From Okapia johnstoni (Eukaryota > Chordata > Mammalia > Artiodactyla > Giraffidae): 64,000 bases of DNA. Position numbers and translations under genes: made by a program. The notes under the pieces are model-generated. The model was given only the letters and a program-made list of their open reading frames with translations. It did no database searches and had not been told where the DNA came from. Within the stretch, counting starts at the first letter, position 1; the number at the start of each line of letters is the position of its first letter. Positions 46,295 through 58,711 of this stretch are shown here, piece by piece. The stretch lies in contig CM044305.1 of NCBI GenBank assembly GCA_024291935.2, forward strand, positions 90,636,397-90,700,396, read 5' to 3'.

Positions 46295-46830
46295 TGAAAA
46301 GATACATGCACCCCAATGTTCATAGTCAAGACATGGAAACAACCTAAGTGTTCATAAATAGATGAATGGATAAAGAATATGAGGTACATATATAGGATGG
46401 AATACTACTCAGCCATGAAAAAGAACGAAATTTTGCAAAAACATGGATAGATTGGAAAGGTATTATGTTAAGTGAAATAAGTCAGAGAAAGACAAATATG
46501 GTATGATTATCACTTAAATGTAGATCTGAAAAAATACTACAAGATAGTGAATATAATAATAATAATAAAAAAAAGAAGCAGACCCAAGGATATAGAAAAC
46601 AAATTAATGGTGACCAGTGGGGTGAGGGGAGGGGTAGGGGTAATGAAGGAGTAGGGAAGGAAGTATAAAATAAGCTATATGGATATATTGTGCAACACAG
46701 AGAATATAGCCAATATTTTATAACAACTATAAATGAAGTATAATCTTTAAAAATTATAAATCACTCTATTGCACACCTGTAATTTATATAACATTATTGT
46801 ACATTGACTATACTTCAGTTTTTCAAAAAA
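46295..46830 (+). mobile_element. L1 3' end
   Basis: GATACATGCACCCCAATGTT, GAATACTACTCAGCCATGAA, AAGTGAAATAAGTCAGAGAA, then a 3' UTR ending GACTATACTTCAGTTTTTCA. Confidence 0.85.
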
Positions 46831-47689
46831 GTAATATCATGTCTCTGACAATGCAGGCATACTTATGGACAATCTTCCCAGCTGGACATAGAGAAAATCA
46901 TTCCATAACATCATATTGAGATTTAAAAACAATTGACTAAAATTTATGACTCTGGTGAGCCTGGGAAACTTCCTTTGGTTAGATCAGGGAGTGGTGATCC
47001 ATGTAGTCAGAGAAGAACAGTTATTAGGGGACAAAACAAATCTTAATCTCTACCCTAGAATCCCCTTGAGACATTGTCCCCAACTCCCACCCGCTGCAGC
47101 ACAGACATCAATGCTACCAAGTCCTTGAGCGGTCATGGCCGAGGCAGGAGCCATTGCTATTTTCTGTTCATCTGGATTCATGTGAACACACCAAATACAC
47201 TATGTTACTCTCACAGCAAGAGATGGCACCAGGGGAAATGACCTCCTCTTGTCACAGGGACAACCAGGAGTTCAGCTAGGCTTCTCCAATCTAACTGGGG
47301 CAGGAGCTATGTGGGACTCACATACAATGACTACTTTCAAAGCTAATACCACAAGGCATTTCCTTAAAACATCTCCCCCCAAAATGTTAGTCATTAGGTT
47401 ATGCTATGGTCTAATCTCTTGTTAAAATTTAAACCAGTCAAGCCAAAGTGGGTTTGAATTATGAAAATATCTACAGATCTTCATGCAGACAAGCCAAAAT
47501 TTTCCCAGAGTTACTCAATTGTTTATTTTTTAAACTATCTCTTGGCAACACTTATGAATCTGCAAGGAAATTTTAGTTAGAAACATCTGAACACTTCCAT
47601 TTCCAGTAAACACTGACAACAACTTCAAAGCCTTTGCCACCTAATCACTGAGCAAACAGTACATATGTGGACACTCTGGAGTCGGCAGA
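46831..47689. other. Unannotated intergenic sequence
   Basis: Nothing identifiable. Confidence 0.45.
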
Positions 47690-47865
47690 AAACCCTTTCT
47701 AATACTTAGAGCTGCCTAGAGATAACACCATTTGTGAAGCAGTGAGATCCCTGTCACTGGAACTGTTCAAGTAGTGGTTGGGCAACTGCTTGGCACGAGT
47801 GTTGTAGAGGACAACCAATCACTAAGGATTCAAGATTGACCTGGAAGTCCTTGAAGAGACCCTGG
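47690..47865 (+). repeat. L3/CR1-like LINE relic
   Basis: GGAACTGTTCAAGTAGTGGT, TTGTAGAGGACAACCAATCA and GACCTGGAAGTCC resemble the conserved 3' end of L3/CR1 elements. Very old; tentative. Confidence 0.4.
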
Positions 47866-47989
47866 GAATTGAGTTGAGCTGGTATGTCTAGAAGGTGAAT
47901 TTATGTCTGTGTAGCTCTGCGTTCTGGAATCTCTGAAGCTCCATGAAGTTTTCTATCCCTGTCAAAGTTGCTTATGCCTAATGCACTTT

Positions 47990-48239
47990 TGAATCTGAAG
48001 CTCCGATACTTTGGCCACCTGATGTGAAGAGCCAACTCATTGGAAAAGACCCTGATGCTGGGAAAGATTGAAGGCAGGAGGAGAAGGGGACGACAGAGGT
48101 TGAGATGGTTGTATGGCATCACCAACTCAATGGACATGAATCTGATAGTGGAGATAGTGGAGGACAGGGGGGCCCGGCTTGCTGCTGTCCACCGGATCGC
48201 AAAGAGTCGGACACGACTTAGCAACCAAGCAACAACAAC
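47990..48239 (+). mobile_element. BovB 3' end
   Basis: AATCTGAAGCTCCGATACTT, GACCCTGATGCTGGGAAAGA, ATGGCATCACCAACTCAATG and the CAACAACAAC tail. TGCACTTT on both sides is the likely target duplication. Confidence 0.92.
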
Positions 48240-48957
48240 CGTGCACTTTGCCATCCCGGATGCAGCAAGAGTGCCCTATGTGCCTACTGGTGTAACCAAC
48301 CCAGTTACCTGCCTACCCAATAGCCATTCCTTTCTTCTTCCTTTGCCGATCAGCCCCTAATTTGTTCAGGGTAGTTTAGTGTTCATCCTCTTCCTTGTAG
48401 CCATGTCTTTCAGATAAGACTGGACTCTGCCCTGGGCACAAATCTTGATTAGCTTAGCTTTCTTACTCAACAGCTCAAAGTTAAAAGATGGAAAGGCTCT
48501 GGATCCTTGATAATAATGTTGAGAAATAAGCATTCCTGGAGCTTCCCTACATCATGGCTTCTTGTTACATGAGATGATAAATTCCTTGTTGTTTAGATCA
48601 TTTTGAGTTGGATTTATCCTTACCTGAGCCAGGATGGGCTTAACTAATACTACAGTCTTTGAAGGGATCTTGTCCTCTTAACATCTTATAGAGATATGGC
48701 GAAACCACTCTTTTAATCCACATGGTCTGGGCCAGAAGATTACAGGAAAGAGCAGGGGATTACTCAGCATCACCCGTTCCCTCCCATACTGGTCTTCCAA
48801 GAGCAGCTTGGATTCTTCAGGGAGATACAGATGGGACTTTGATCCTGGGAAACACTTCTGCACAGCTTTTTCCTTTCTCCCTGTCAATTCTGGAATCAGA
48901 GAAGCTGGGGCAGCTTCATTATGTGACCAGGAAAGAAAAGCGTTTCTTTACAACAGG
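48240..48957. other. Unannotated intergenic sequence
   Basis: Nothing identifiable. Confidence 0.45.
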
Positions 48958-49156
48958 ACTGTTGCTGTTGTTCAGTCGTGTCTGACTCTGTGCAACCCTA
49001 TGGACTGTAGCCCGCCAGGCTCCTCTGTCCGTGGGATTCTCCAGGCAAGAATACTGGAGTGGGTTCTTCTCCAGAGAATCTTCCCAACCCATGGTTTGAA
49101 CCTGCGTCTCCTGCATTGGCAGGCAGATTCTTTACTGCTGAGCCACCAGGGAAGCC
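48958..49156 (-). mobile_element. Bov-tA SINE, reverse orientation
   Basis: TTGCTGTTGTTCAGTCGTGT, ATGGTTTGAACCTGCGTCTC and GAGCCACCAGGGAAGCCC. Target duplication CTTTACAA at 48946-48953 and 49157-49164. Confidence 0.93.
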
Positions 49157-49455
49157 CTTTACAAATTAAGGAGATGACAACTCTCAAGGAACTCAGTTTG
49201 GTGGGAAACTGGGGAGAAAGGTAGAGAGAAGTGGGGTGGGGATGGGTAATTAAGAGGCTGGACAGGTGCGCGCCTAAGTTTTCTGTCTGTCTGCCTCCTA
49301 GATAGAAGGCTTAGTGTGTGGAATTCTCTAGGGGTCCTGGTAGAAAAGAGTAGAGATGAGGCATGTTTTGGGGATGGAGAACAGTAAAAGGTCAGGGTGA
49401 TGGGAGGTCAAGGGATACTTTGGATATTCCTCTGTTTTGAACCCTCAAGTCAGAA

Positions 49456-49632
49456 TATGAAGGCAAAAGGAGAAGGGGGCGACAGAGGATGAGATGGTTG
49501 GATGGCATCACTGCCTCAGTGGACATGAATTTGAGCAAACTCTGGGAGATTGTGGAGGACAGAGGAACCTGGCATTTAGCAGTCCATGGGGTCGCAAAGA
49601 GACAGACATGACTTAGCGACTGAACAACAACA
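49456..49632 (+). mobile_element. BovB 3' end
   Basis: AGGAGAAGGGGGCGACAGAG, GATGGCATCACTGCCTCAGT and GACTTAGCGACTGAACAACA. Confidence 0.9.
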
Positions 49633-50844
49633 TTATTAGAAAGTTAGAATCTTTTCTTGCCTGCAAGAACCAGGCTTCATTCTCCTTGCTCATTTTTCCA
49701 GAAAACCTCAGCCTAAGGCTTTGATCTAAATGCAGCTTTCCTGCTATCACTCAGCAATGGTCGGTGTCCAGGCCAGCTCCGTTCTAAATGAGGAGTGTGC
49801 AGCCCCAAAAAGGGCGCCAAGAGGGCAGACGGAGCCAGGATCTCAGAGGCCCTGCAGTTGGGGCTCCTTCCTTTACAGGCTCTAACCTGGGTACCCTGCC
49901 AGAGGTGAGCCTCTGTGCAGGCCTTGGGAAGGCGGTCATCCTGCCTCCAGGGACCTTAGTGGCCATGGAACATGGTGAGCAAGGTTTTGTAAAATAGCCA
50001 CTGTTCTGGGCAAAGGCCTGTGATGGATGAAGCAGCTCCTGATTCCTCATCCCTTAGAGGAGCACCCCTTACCCTTGGAACACCACTGTGTTTCCAGCAC
50101 CCGAAGTCTAGATGCGAAAAGCCCAGAAAGAAGTGAAGTGGAGGCTTCGTAGTCTTCAAACTGTGATTGACAACCCCAGTGGTAAAGTGACATAAGCCAC
50201 CTGGGATGGCAGGAGGCAAGCAGGCAGGGCTCCTCCTTTAACCTGAAAGATATTTGGCCCATTCATGCCCCTCACTGGCTGCCTAATGTTTCAGGATGTT
50301 TCCTCACTCCCTTGCAATCCCAGGTCTGCGCAGGATGCTGTCTGGGGAAACAGACTCCTGGGATCCTTCTCTGTGTTTTTCTCCAGAGCCAGGAGGCCAG
50401 AGCAAAAGGGTGTGGCCGAATATACCTGGGAGCTCTGGAGGGCCTGTGGGGGCAGGGCCGTGCAGGTGAGCTGGAGGCAGTGCTCAAAGAAATGGAGATG
50501 TGTGCAGGTGGGTGGCCAGAATGCAAATGTCTGATAGGCTGGGAGGAGCACTTTGAATGTGTCTCACTGCATTCTGAGCCTGGACGTCCAAAAAGTACTC
50601 CTTGAGTGGAACTGGGTTATCATTACCAGAGAATTCCAAATCAAGATCATTTGAGGGAGGCCAGAGTGTATGAGTTATAAAGGGAACTGAGCCCTTTCAT
50701 ACTATAGCCCTTTCAGGCTATATAGTGATGAGCATGTGGTCAAACCCAAGGGCAACCTCATACTTAGTTTATCTTTTTTATACACACTGGGCATCAGGTC
50801 AACTCCTTTCAATAATTTGCATTAGATTGTGCCCTCCTTGAATT
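49633..50844. other. Unannotated intergenic sequence
   Basis: Somewhat GC-rich; several frames of 60-97 codons on both strands without a recognisable product. Confidence 0.45.
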
Positions 50845-51016
50845 TTATACACATATTTATTTATTTAGCTGCACTGGGTCTTGGTTGTGGCACACGTGAT
50901 CTTTGATCTTGCTTGCAGCAGGTGGTTTCTTGCAGTTCCCTGACCAGGAATTGAGCCTAGACTCTCTGCACTGGGAGCTTGAGTGTTAGCCACTGGACCG
51001 CCAGGGAAGTCCCCGT
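50845..51016 (-). mobile_element. CHR SINE, reverse orientation
   Basis: ATTTATTTATTTAGCTGCAC, CCCTGACCAGGAATTGAGCC and CACTGGACCGCCAGGGAAGT; CCTTGAATT occurs on both flanks. Confidence 0.88.
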
Positions 51017-53114
51017 CCCCTTGAATTGAAAATTGCCTTGCCTAGCTTCTGAGAGCTTCCTACTGACCCCACCCTTGCCCCACCCTGTCCTAGCAAAACT
51101 GTCACCTCTGTGCTTTACACACCTTTCCTTTCCACCTGCTCACTACCCATACCTATCACACTACCATGCTCAGAACAGTTAGTCCCACATCCCTGTGTCT
51201 CCCCAGTGGCTTCCTGATGAGGAGGACTCCATCTTACATCCTCCCTCTTGTCCTCAAACACAGAGCAAGGCCAGACATGTCAGAGATCAGATTATTGCCT
51301 CAAACCCCATGTAATTTGGGAGGCCCATATACCCAGAGCCATTAGAGACCTCTGCTCACCAAGGGCGGACATCTCGAGGTATTTCATCTTTGGAGTCTGT
51401 TTCAATATACTTTGGTTGCACATAAATTACAGTTCTCCAAAAGGGAATTTAGAGGACAAATTACACAATGTGGGGCATATAAGGATCCATCCAGCTCTGA
51501 CTTGTGTGTGGGCCAGTGGCTCAAGGGGCAAGGTGAAGAACACCAACCTCCGGCAGCCCCCATGGTCAGTGCCTCTACACCACTCCTATCCATTTTGTTC
51601 ATCATCAGCCTACATACAGCACCTTCAGTTTAACCAATTACATAAGTCACTATTCATTGAGTAAAGGAAGAACTCCTCTTTCTTCAAAATGGACCATTTA
51701 CACATTCTAAGAAGACAGTTTGCCTTGAGTCCTAGGAATTTGCTCTTCCCACATCTGGCCATCACATGGCCTCTCAGCACCTCTCTCCGGAGACCAGTGA
51801 GGCCTTTACTTGCCTTTGTTTTGGAGGCAGAGCCATTGGTCCCTGCTGGTTTTCAATGACATCTCTCTGGACCTTGTGTCAAGGTTGAGATCAAACACCA
51901 GAGTCAGAATACCTCTAGAGCAGGACCTTTCTGAAGCTTTATAGCACATACTGCTTGATGGGCATGCTTGGACATGTATTCAGGAAACCAACCAAAGCTC
52001 CCAGGTTCTCTCTCCTCCCCACCCCACCTTGCCCTAGGTAGCAAAATGTGAGTCAAAATTTCTGGACCCTAAAGCACAGATTTTGTCTTCAGATGTTATC
52101 ATTTCTAAGCAGCATGAAGCCTAGTACAGCAGGAGGAAGCTTTTGTTACACTCCCCAGGCTGGAGTAGTGCCTGTAAGCTCAGTTGTGTCCTATCTCTAA
52201 CCCAGGTGTGACTTTGAAATTTTCTCAAGGGCTCTTTAATAAGTCCAGATAATATTCACTATGCCTTATTTTTTGCAAGATGCATTTACTCCAGTTGATT
52301 AAACAGGTGTGAATTTTCCCAGCATAAATCATGGTATTCTTTTCACTACCATGGTATTCAGTGAGTCCCCTTTCTCAGCAAGGCAGATGTCCAGCACTCC
52401 CAGTGCCAGGTCATACATGGTCACATGATGCTGTCCTGGGGCAGACAGACAAGGTCACATGACTTAACGCCAGTTCCTTACAGCCAAAAGGCAGAGAACA
52501 CATGGTCCCCTTGCACTATCATCAAAGCTCTTTCTGATTTGAAGTCAGTTGAGCAAGGAGCCATTGTGGGCGGTAAGAAAAATGTTCACATCAAGATTTG
52601 TCTCCAGGTGGTCCTTGACTCCTCGCCTTGTACTCAGGCCAACCAAGTCAACCAAGGTCTGCCATGACCCTTACCCTGGCCCTTCCACAAGACCGGGAGA
52701 ACTCTTCATGCAGCAAGCCTGACAAGCACCATCCCTTCCTGCTGATTCAGACGTGAAATAAGGGGGAAAGGGTAATAGAAAGAAAAATAGCACCTGAAAT
52801 AAGCAGGCCCTTGTGGCAGACCAAGCCCTGTTCCAGCTCTTGGTTTTGCATTTCTTACCTGTCACCCCTTGGACAAGTCACCCAACTTATCCCCTTGACA
52901 CATCTGCAAAATGGAAGGGTTTCTACTCTGCAAGATCCTGTGAGATCATGGCCGTGGCCCAGCTTTAGTGCCAGGCACACAGGTTCATCCTGCCTCACTG
53001 CAGGTGAATTAAACAGAAGTACAAAGGAATGACTTTGTTTTTTACAGTCAATGTGCTGTTTTCAAAAAATAAGATCATGGCATCTTGTCCCATCTTCATG
53101 GAAGGAAAGCTCAT
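51017..53114. other. Unannotated intergenic sequence
   Basis: Possible L2 scrap at 51040-51180. A 138-codon frame at 51248-51664 shows no known domain. The MIR at 52845 is listed separately. Confidence 0.45.
52845..52990 (+). repeat. MIR-like relic
   Basis: CCTTGGACAAGTCACCCAAC, ATCTGCAAAATGGAAGGGTT and AGTGCCAGGCACACAGG. Confidence 0.6.
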
Positions 53115-53532
53115 GACAGAATTTTCTTGGACTCCAAAGACAGCATATTAGAAAGCAAAGACATTACTTTGCAGACAAAGGTCCATATAGTAAAAGCTAT
53201 GGTTTTTTCAGTAGTCACGTACGGATGTGAGTATGACCATAAAGGCTGAGCGCCGAAGAATTGATGCTTTTGAACTGTGGTGTTGTAGAAGAATCTTGAA
53301 AGTCCCTTGGACTGCAAGGAGATCAACCCAGGCAATCCTAAAGGAAATCAACTCTTAATATCATGGGAAGGAGCAATGCTGAAGCTGATGCTCCAATATT
53401 TTGGCCACCTGACTCAATGTACATGAATATGAGCAAGCTCTGGGAGATGCAGAACAGGGAAGCCTGGTGTGCTGCAGTCCATGGGGTCATAAAGAGTCGG
53501 ACACAACTTAGTGGCTGAACAATAACAACAAA
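53115..53532 (+). mobile_element. BovB 3' part, degenerate
   Basis: GACAAAGGTCCATATAGTAA, AGCTATGGTTTTTTCAGTAG, GAGCGCCGAAGAATTGATGC and AGAGTCGGACACAACTTAGT. A gap near 53415 removes the segment around the dispersed BovB CGACAGAGG motif. No intact frame. Confidence 0.88.
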
Positions 53533-54125
53533 AGAGAAGTGAGAGCAGGGCCACTAAAGACTTTTAAAGTCAACTGTAGTCAGAGAGTTGAGATCCTAGG
53601 ATGTGTTCAGAAAACCACCCACTGACCAAGATTGTTTCTTTCTGGCCAACTTGGCACAAACTGCCCCATGCAGCAGGTCACCAAGAGAGGGTTATGGGCA
53701 GCTTGAGGCTGTCGATGGTGAGGCAGAAAAACATATCCCAGGCAGCGGTAAATCTAAGAAATTCTATCTGGAATGCATTTTATATGTGCGTGTATTTTTT
53801 TTTCCCCTTGGCAGGAGACTTACCTTCCTAATTATGTTTCCCTTAGGCTATTATTAAAATTTGTCTGTGTTCCCCAAGCATACACCACTACCAACAGGGA
53901 GAAGGCAGCCCTAAGTGACAGGGTAAAGTCTAACTGGGACTGTTTGAAAATACACAAATACACCTCTGCGTGTAGATACCTCTGTTTATACTCACACACA
54001 CACAGGACTTCTAACTCTCTCTGGTAAGAAACACAGCAACACATGGTAGGGCAAGAAAGTTGTTGCAAATCTTCCCCAAAGTGCAGAGAACTTGGATTAA
54101 AGTTCTCTTGTAGAGTCCACAAGCC

Positions 54126-54257
54126 CTTTATTTTCTTTAATGATTTTTGTTTTTTCTGGCTGTGCCAAAGAGGCATATGGGATCTTAGTTCCCTGACTAA
54201 GGACTGAATCCATGCCTCCTGTGTGGAGTCCCAACCACTGGACGCCAGGGAAGTCCC
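54126..54257 (-). mobile_element. CHR SINE, reverse orientation
   Basis: TTTTTTCTGGCTGTGCCAAA, TCCCTGACTAAGGACTGAAT and CCACTGGACGCCAGGGAAGT. Confidence 0.88.
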
Positions 54258-55706
54258 AGACCATGAACCCTTCAGAAAAGCATCTTGTGTCATCACACGT
54301 GTTGTTTCTTCAATTCTTTAACCATACTTTTCACCTTTTATTAGCGTGAACCTGGCAGGATTGATGCATGAAAATCTTTTTCTTTCCAATGATCCTATAC
54401 TTTTCCCCCCAGAATTCCTGATATTTCTTTAAGAAATGTCAAAAGTAGAGTAAAATTGGGCATTTAATTCCACACACGGACCCTCAAGCTGAAAAATGAA
54501 TTTCGGAATTTTTCTGATTACTTCTGAATTTAGAAGTCACTTCATGCCCTGATGAGTAAAAACTTAATCTTCCATGAAAACTGAACTTGGACACGTGCAT
54601 ATCCTAATGATTCCTTGACAACTAGACAGATAATTCATGTGGTATCCCAGACAATCTAGTTACACATTTTCCTAACACTCTCATCTCCTTCCTGTGTGGT
54701 GGCTGATACTATTTCAAGGCATTTGAGCTTGAGGAAACATTAAGAGTACTTTAATAGAATATGAGTCCACTCTAGGGCATGACATTTCCGTCTTGAACCA
54801 TTTCCAAGCATTAACTGGTATTAATGTGCTGTGCTCTAAGAGGATCTATCCAATCGCTTTGCCCAAGGTCTTCTTTGCTGGTGCTGATACGGAAACAAAG
54901 TGCCAAAAATGAACCTAAATGAAGCACAGAGAGCATCCTAATTGTGCACTCTGGGATTATAGCACTACAATGCCAAACTGCTCCTCATCAATTCCATGTT
55001 TATTTCTTGAAAAATTACTCAGATTAATCTGAGCCAAAATGCAGTAAAAATCCAAATTGTGGTAGCACAGAGAAGCCATGCCTTTTCAACAGGAGTCCTT
55101 TAGGGTCTCCTCTTCCTCTCAATACTTTTTAAAGTTATGAGAAATCTAAAAAAATATGAGATGATTGGGCATAATATTCTACCTTTCAGGTAAAGAGACA
55201 AAAAAGAAAAACCTCTATTCATATTTGCTTATATTTGTATAAAGGAACTTTGGAAGAAGATATATAGAAATAACTAATAAGTTTATCTAGGGTGTAGGGA
55301 TAACTGAGCAGATGGATGCAAGAACAGGACAGAAACTTTCACTCTGTACTTTTGTAGTACAGGTTTTTGTTTTTAAACCCTGTCAGTATACAACCTACTT
55401 AAAACCTCAATTAGATAAGCAATTATTACATGGCCATTAGCCTTACTGATGAGCTTGAATTCCTGTATTACCATGTTATCTTTCAGGTATTTTTCATATA
55501 TATAAAAAGGATTTTTAAAAGAAAACAATCAGGAGTTTAAGGGTAGAAACTGAATTTTTAAAGTATATCACAGAATGCCAAATTATATTTTTCCCACTAA
55601 GTTCTAATTAGAAGATTCTTCTTGGTGCTTTTTTTTATTTCAAAAAGAAAGTTGTAAAAAGAAAAAAAAAAGAAAGTTGTATTTGATAGTGTGGTATTTG
55701 ATTGAG

Positions 55707-55756
<50 letters not shown>

Positions 55757-56819
55757 CTTCCTGTAGTAGATACTGTTATTAACATCCTACCTTTTAGCCA
55801 TGCAAATAGACATATTCTGCCAACACAAAAGGGGAAGTAGAATTTTGCGTAGCACCACCTATACCTATTTTTATTGTGGTTTTGTAATCACATACAGTAA
55901 GTTTTACTTTAAAGATTTAACTGTTAATTTTCATAAAAAATTATTTGTATACTGTTAGGTTTCTAACACCCAGGAAACTAAAGTTCAAAAATCTAAGTCA
56001 ATTGTTTGTACAGTTTTATCAAAATAACAGGTGCTAATTACTACTTTTGAAATAAAATACAATCTAAGAGTCGTAACGTGTTTCTTAAGGTACAGAGTGG
56101 GTGAAGTGTTTGAAAGTAACCAGTAATTAATTAATGACTTTGTAAGGCACAAACTCTTCACATGCTATTAGCTGAGGCTTTGGAAAAGTAAGGTCTCCTC
56201 ACAAAGCTTTCCTTCTACCTCATATACTGAACTCTTTAAGATTTTTAAAATATTCAACTTGCCTTTATTCCTGTTTTGGGGAGGGTGGGGGTGTGAGCCT
56301 GCCAGCTGGTTGGAAGCCAACAGTTATCCAGTCAGACCTGAATGGAAAAATCTATGATTTGTTTATTTCATAGTTCAAGTTCAAAGGCAAGAGACAATTT
56401 AAATAATAAGAGTAACAGGAAAAATTGCAAAGAAAGAAAACAAATCATTTAGACTCCAGAAGAACCTTCAAGAATATTTAATTCGGAAAATGTTATTGGT
56501 TTCGAGAACTTGACTGAAAGAAAACAGCTGGGCAGAGTTCAAGGTTTTAAATTAAAAACAATCTAACAAGGTCTATAGGGATAACTCTCTGAGCCACATT
56601 TTGGAGACCAGATTCATTTCTACCAAGTAAAAGTAATAGCAGTCTAAACTAAAAAGGAAATTCCTCACAACTGAGGTAGTTACTAAGTATCAGCACATTT
56701 TCCAAGTTCTCACAAGGCAGCTTAGCTATTTACAATCAATTTTTCCTCATACATAAATGGAGCGCCTTCTAAATTTTACGTCTTCTGTGATTTGTTTGAA
56801 AGAAACAAAACTTATACAC
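54258..56819. other. Repeat-poor AT-rich sequence downstream of GPC4
   Basis: About 2.5 kb with no recognisable SINE, BovB or L1 apart from the (CA)22 tract, unlike the rest of the intergenic region. It may include alternative GPC4 3' UTR ends (AATAAA hexamers near 56361, 56266 and 55870 on the minus strand). Confidence 0.5.
55711..55754. repeat. (CA)22 microsatellite
   Basis: Forty-four bases of uninterrupted CA, the longest perfect dinucleotide tract in the window. Confidence 0.97.
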
Positions 56820-58275
56820 ATGAGCCAGAATATGCCTATTTTATTAACACCATGCTTTAATAAATAACTGTCTACTTCTAATAAAATTAAGCCTCTGTTT
56901 ATAACAGCTCCAATATTCCATTTTGTCCATTCTGCAGAATTTGGTGTAAAAAGCTGAATGAAATGTAGACCCTGAGCTATCAAGTAATTACGTTTCAATA
57001 TAAAAATAGAGAATTACTCTTATAACTGAAGACTGAACAATAACACACCAACCTCTCTGTGGGTTTCAGCTTTGGGGGAATTGGTTGGGATCTGAATGGC
57101 TGTCTAAAGCAAGAAGAGACTTTGCAGAATGTGATTCTTTCTGAAGACTTCTAGAACTCCTTTTAAGGTGATTTGTTACATTCTCACAGTTTTATGAGCT
57201 GTCATTTGGTAAAGACACAAGGAAATGGCCCCAAAGGGGCCAAGGCAGTGGTTACTCTTTGGTCTGGGACAAGAGTTAATGGCCTTTGTCAGTTCACCTG
57301 TGTGATTAAAGGTCACCCCAAAGATGTGTTCTTAGTTTTACCTACTCCCATTCCTCCCTGCCCCCCACCCAAATGCCCAACAACATGAGAAGAAAAATCT
57401 GGACACTCAGAGCTCCCCAACTGGGGTGCTTGGCTGATAGGGTAGCACACAGCTGTGAACCATGGCAAGACCTTTGGCTTTCAGATGGGGCAGGACTGGG
57501 CAAGAAAAAGACTCAATAAGACACCTTAGAATCTCTTTTTTTAAAAACAAAACAAAACACTGGGATCCAAAACCAAATAAATGCAAATACACATGCATGG
57601 ACAAAAACTTTTGCTTGAGTATTGATACTTACTGCCTGAGCATAGGCTGTACCCCAGTTCTGGCTAGCCCCCCAGATGGCTCCCTCAATATGACTGGGTT
57701 TGGAATCGGGAACAAGAGGGACCAAGTGAGATTGCTAGCCACTTACTTCTGCTGGTGGGATATCAGTTCAAAAAGGGTGGTCTATGGCCATCTATGGTCA
57801 AAGAGGGTCAAGTGTGGACACAAGACCAGCACAGTGACTTGCTAACTTGCCTGTATTAAAAAAAAAAAAACACCAAACCAAACCCACCCCCAAATTAAGT
57901 GTGATACCCTGGGATACCCTGAATGCCTTATATCTTTCAAGGGAGATCAACGATCTTCTAGACGGATAAGCAAAAAAGAAACACGTACAACGTCACTAGG
58001 ATGGAAAACAAAAAAGTGATATCACCAGTTCTGTACCCTTTGTAACTGATTCTGAGGACACTTGTTCTCCCACTAAGGCATCTTTTTAAAACCAGAATTA
58101 AAAACTGTCTCCACATCTAAAAAGCAACGTCTGTATAAAACCAGTGGACTGACGATAACACTTGTTCTCTATGCAGATCTCCAGACAGTAAGAGGAAGAC
58201 AGTGAGGGGTAGGGCCAGGCCCCCGCGGGGACCCTGGGGCTGCTGGCTTTATCGCTGACACTCTTCCCAGAGTGG
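56820..58275 (-). other. GPC4: Putative GPC4 3' UTR with GPI-signal relic
   Basis: Minus-strand sequence following the in-frame TGA, up to a candidate poly(A) signal. The first 130 nt still resemble glypican-4 coding sequence in shifted frames: [12 protein letters not shown] in one frame, then a hydrophobic run LALPLTVFLLLS in a third frame near 58170-58210. The rest is unique and free of recognisable SINEs, BovB or L1, which fits an untranslated exon. The left boundary is inferred only from the AATAAA position. Confidence 0.55.
56840..56845 (-). promoter_or_regulatory. Candidate GPC4 polyadenylation signal AATAAA
   Basis: Minus-strand AATAAA followed by a T- and GT-rich stretch (TGTGTATAAGTTTTGTTT) about 15-35 nt downstream, the usual arrangement for cleavage. 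It would give a 3' UTR of roughly 1.45 kb. Alternative minus-strand AATAAA hexamers occur near 56361, 56266 and 55870, so the site is only a candidate. Confidence 0.4.
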
Positions 58276-58358
58276 TCAGTTTGCATTATACTCAAACTCC
58301 GAAGGACACTGCTGAGACTCACATCCACTACCACTTCCTTCTCCACTGCTTTCGTCAC
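58276..58358 (-). CDS. GPC4: GPC4 final coding exon (exon 9), truncated relative to orthologues
   Basis: Last coding exon of glypican-4, a heparan sulfate proteoglycan of the cell surface that modulates Wnt, BMP, FGF and hedgehog signalling. It follows a pyrimidine-rich tract and a TAG acceptor, and starts in phase with exon 8. The translation reads [18 protein letters not shown], then PSEFEYNAN and a TGA stop at 58276-58278. The SSGEGSGSG cluster supplies the Ser-Gly heparan sulfate attachment sites, and it matches human and mouse GPC4 closely. Known orthologues continue for about 40 residues after the YNAT sequon and end in a hydrophobic GPI-anchor signal. Here one extra base in the AAA run (plus-strand T run 58280-58282) shifts the frame and creates the stop. 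As written, the protein would lack the GPI signal, and the NAT sequon becomes NAN. Gene identity is firm; whether this end is biological or an assembly error is open. Confidence 0.93.
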
Positions 58359-58447
58359 CTATTTTTTGGAGAAAAAAAAGGGGAATGTTTATTCTGCTCT
58401 TTCTCATCTCAAGGTGTACAAACAAGCATATAGCAATTTGTTCTTTA

Positions 58448-58711
<264 letters not shown>

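Noticed and set aside
48808..49224. 138-codon plus-strand frame
   Set aside because: The C-terminal half is translated Bov-tA sequence.
53832..54296. 154-codon minus-strand frame
   Set aside because: Its N-terminal part is translated from a reversed CHR SINE; the rest has no similarity that I recognise.
58098..58358. 86-codon minus-strand frame beginning MTKAVEKEV
   Set aside because: Its start lies in the wrong frame of exon 9. Only the later TDHSGKS part is glypican-like, and that is explained by a frameshift, not by a separate gene.
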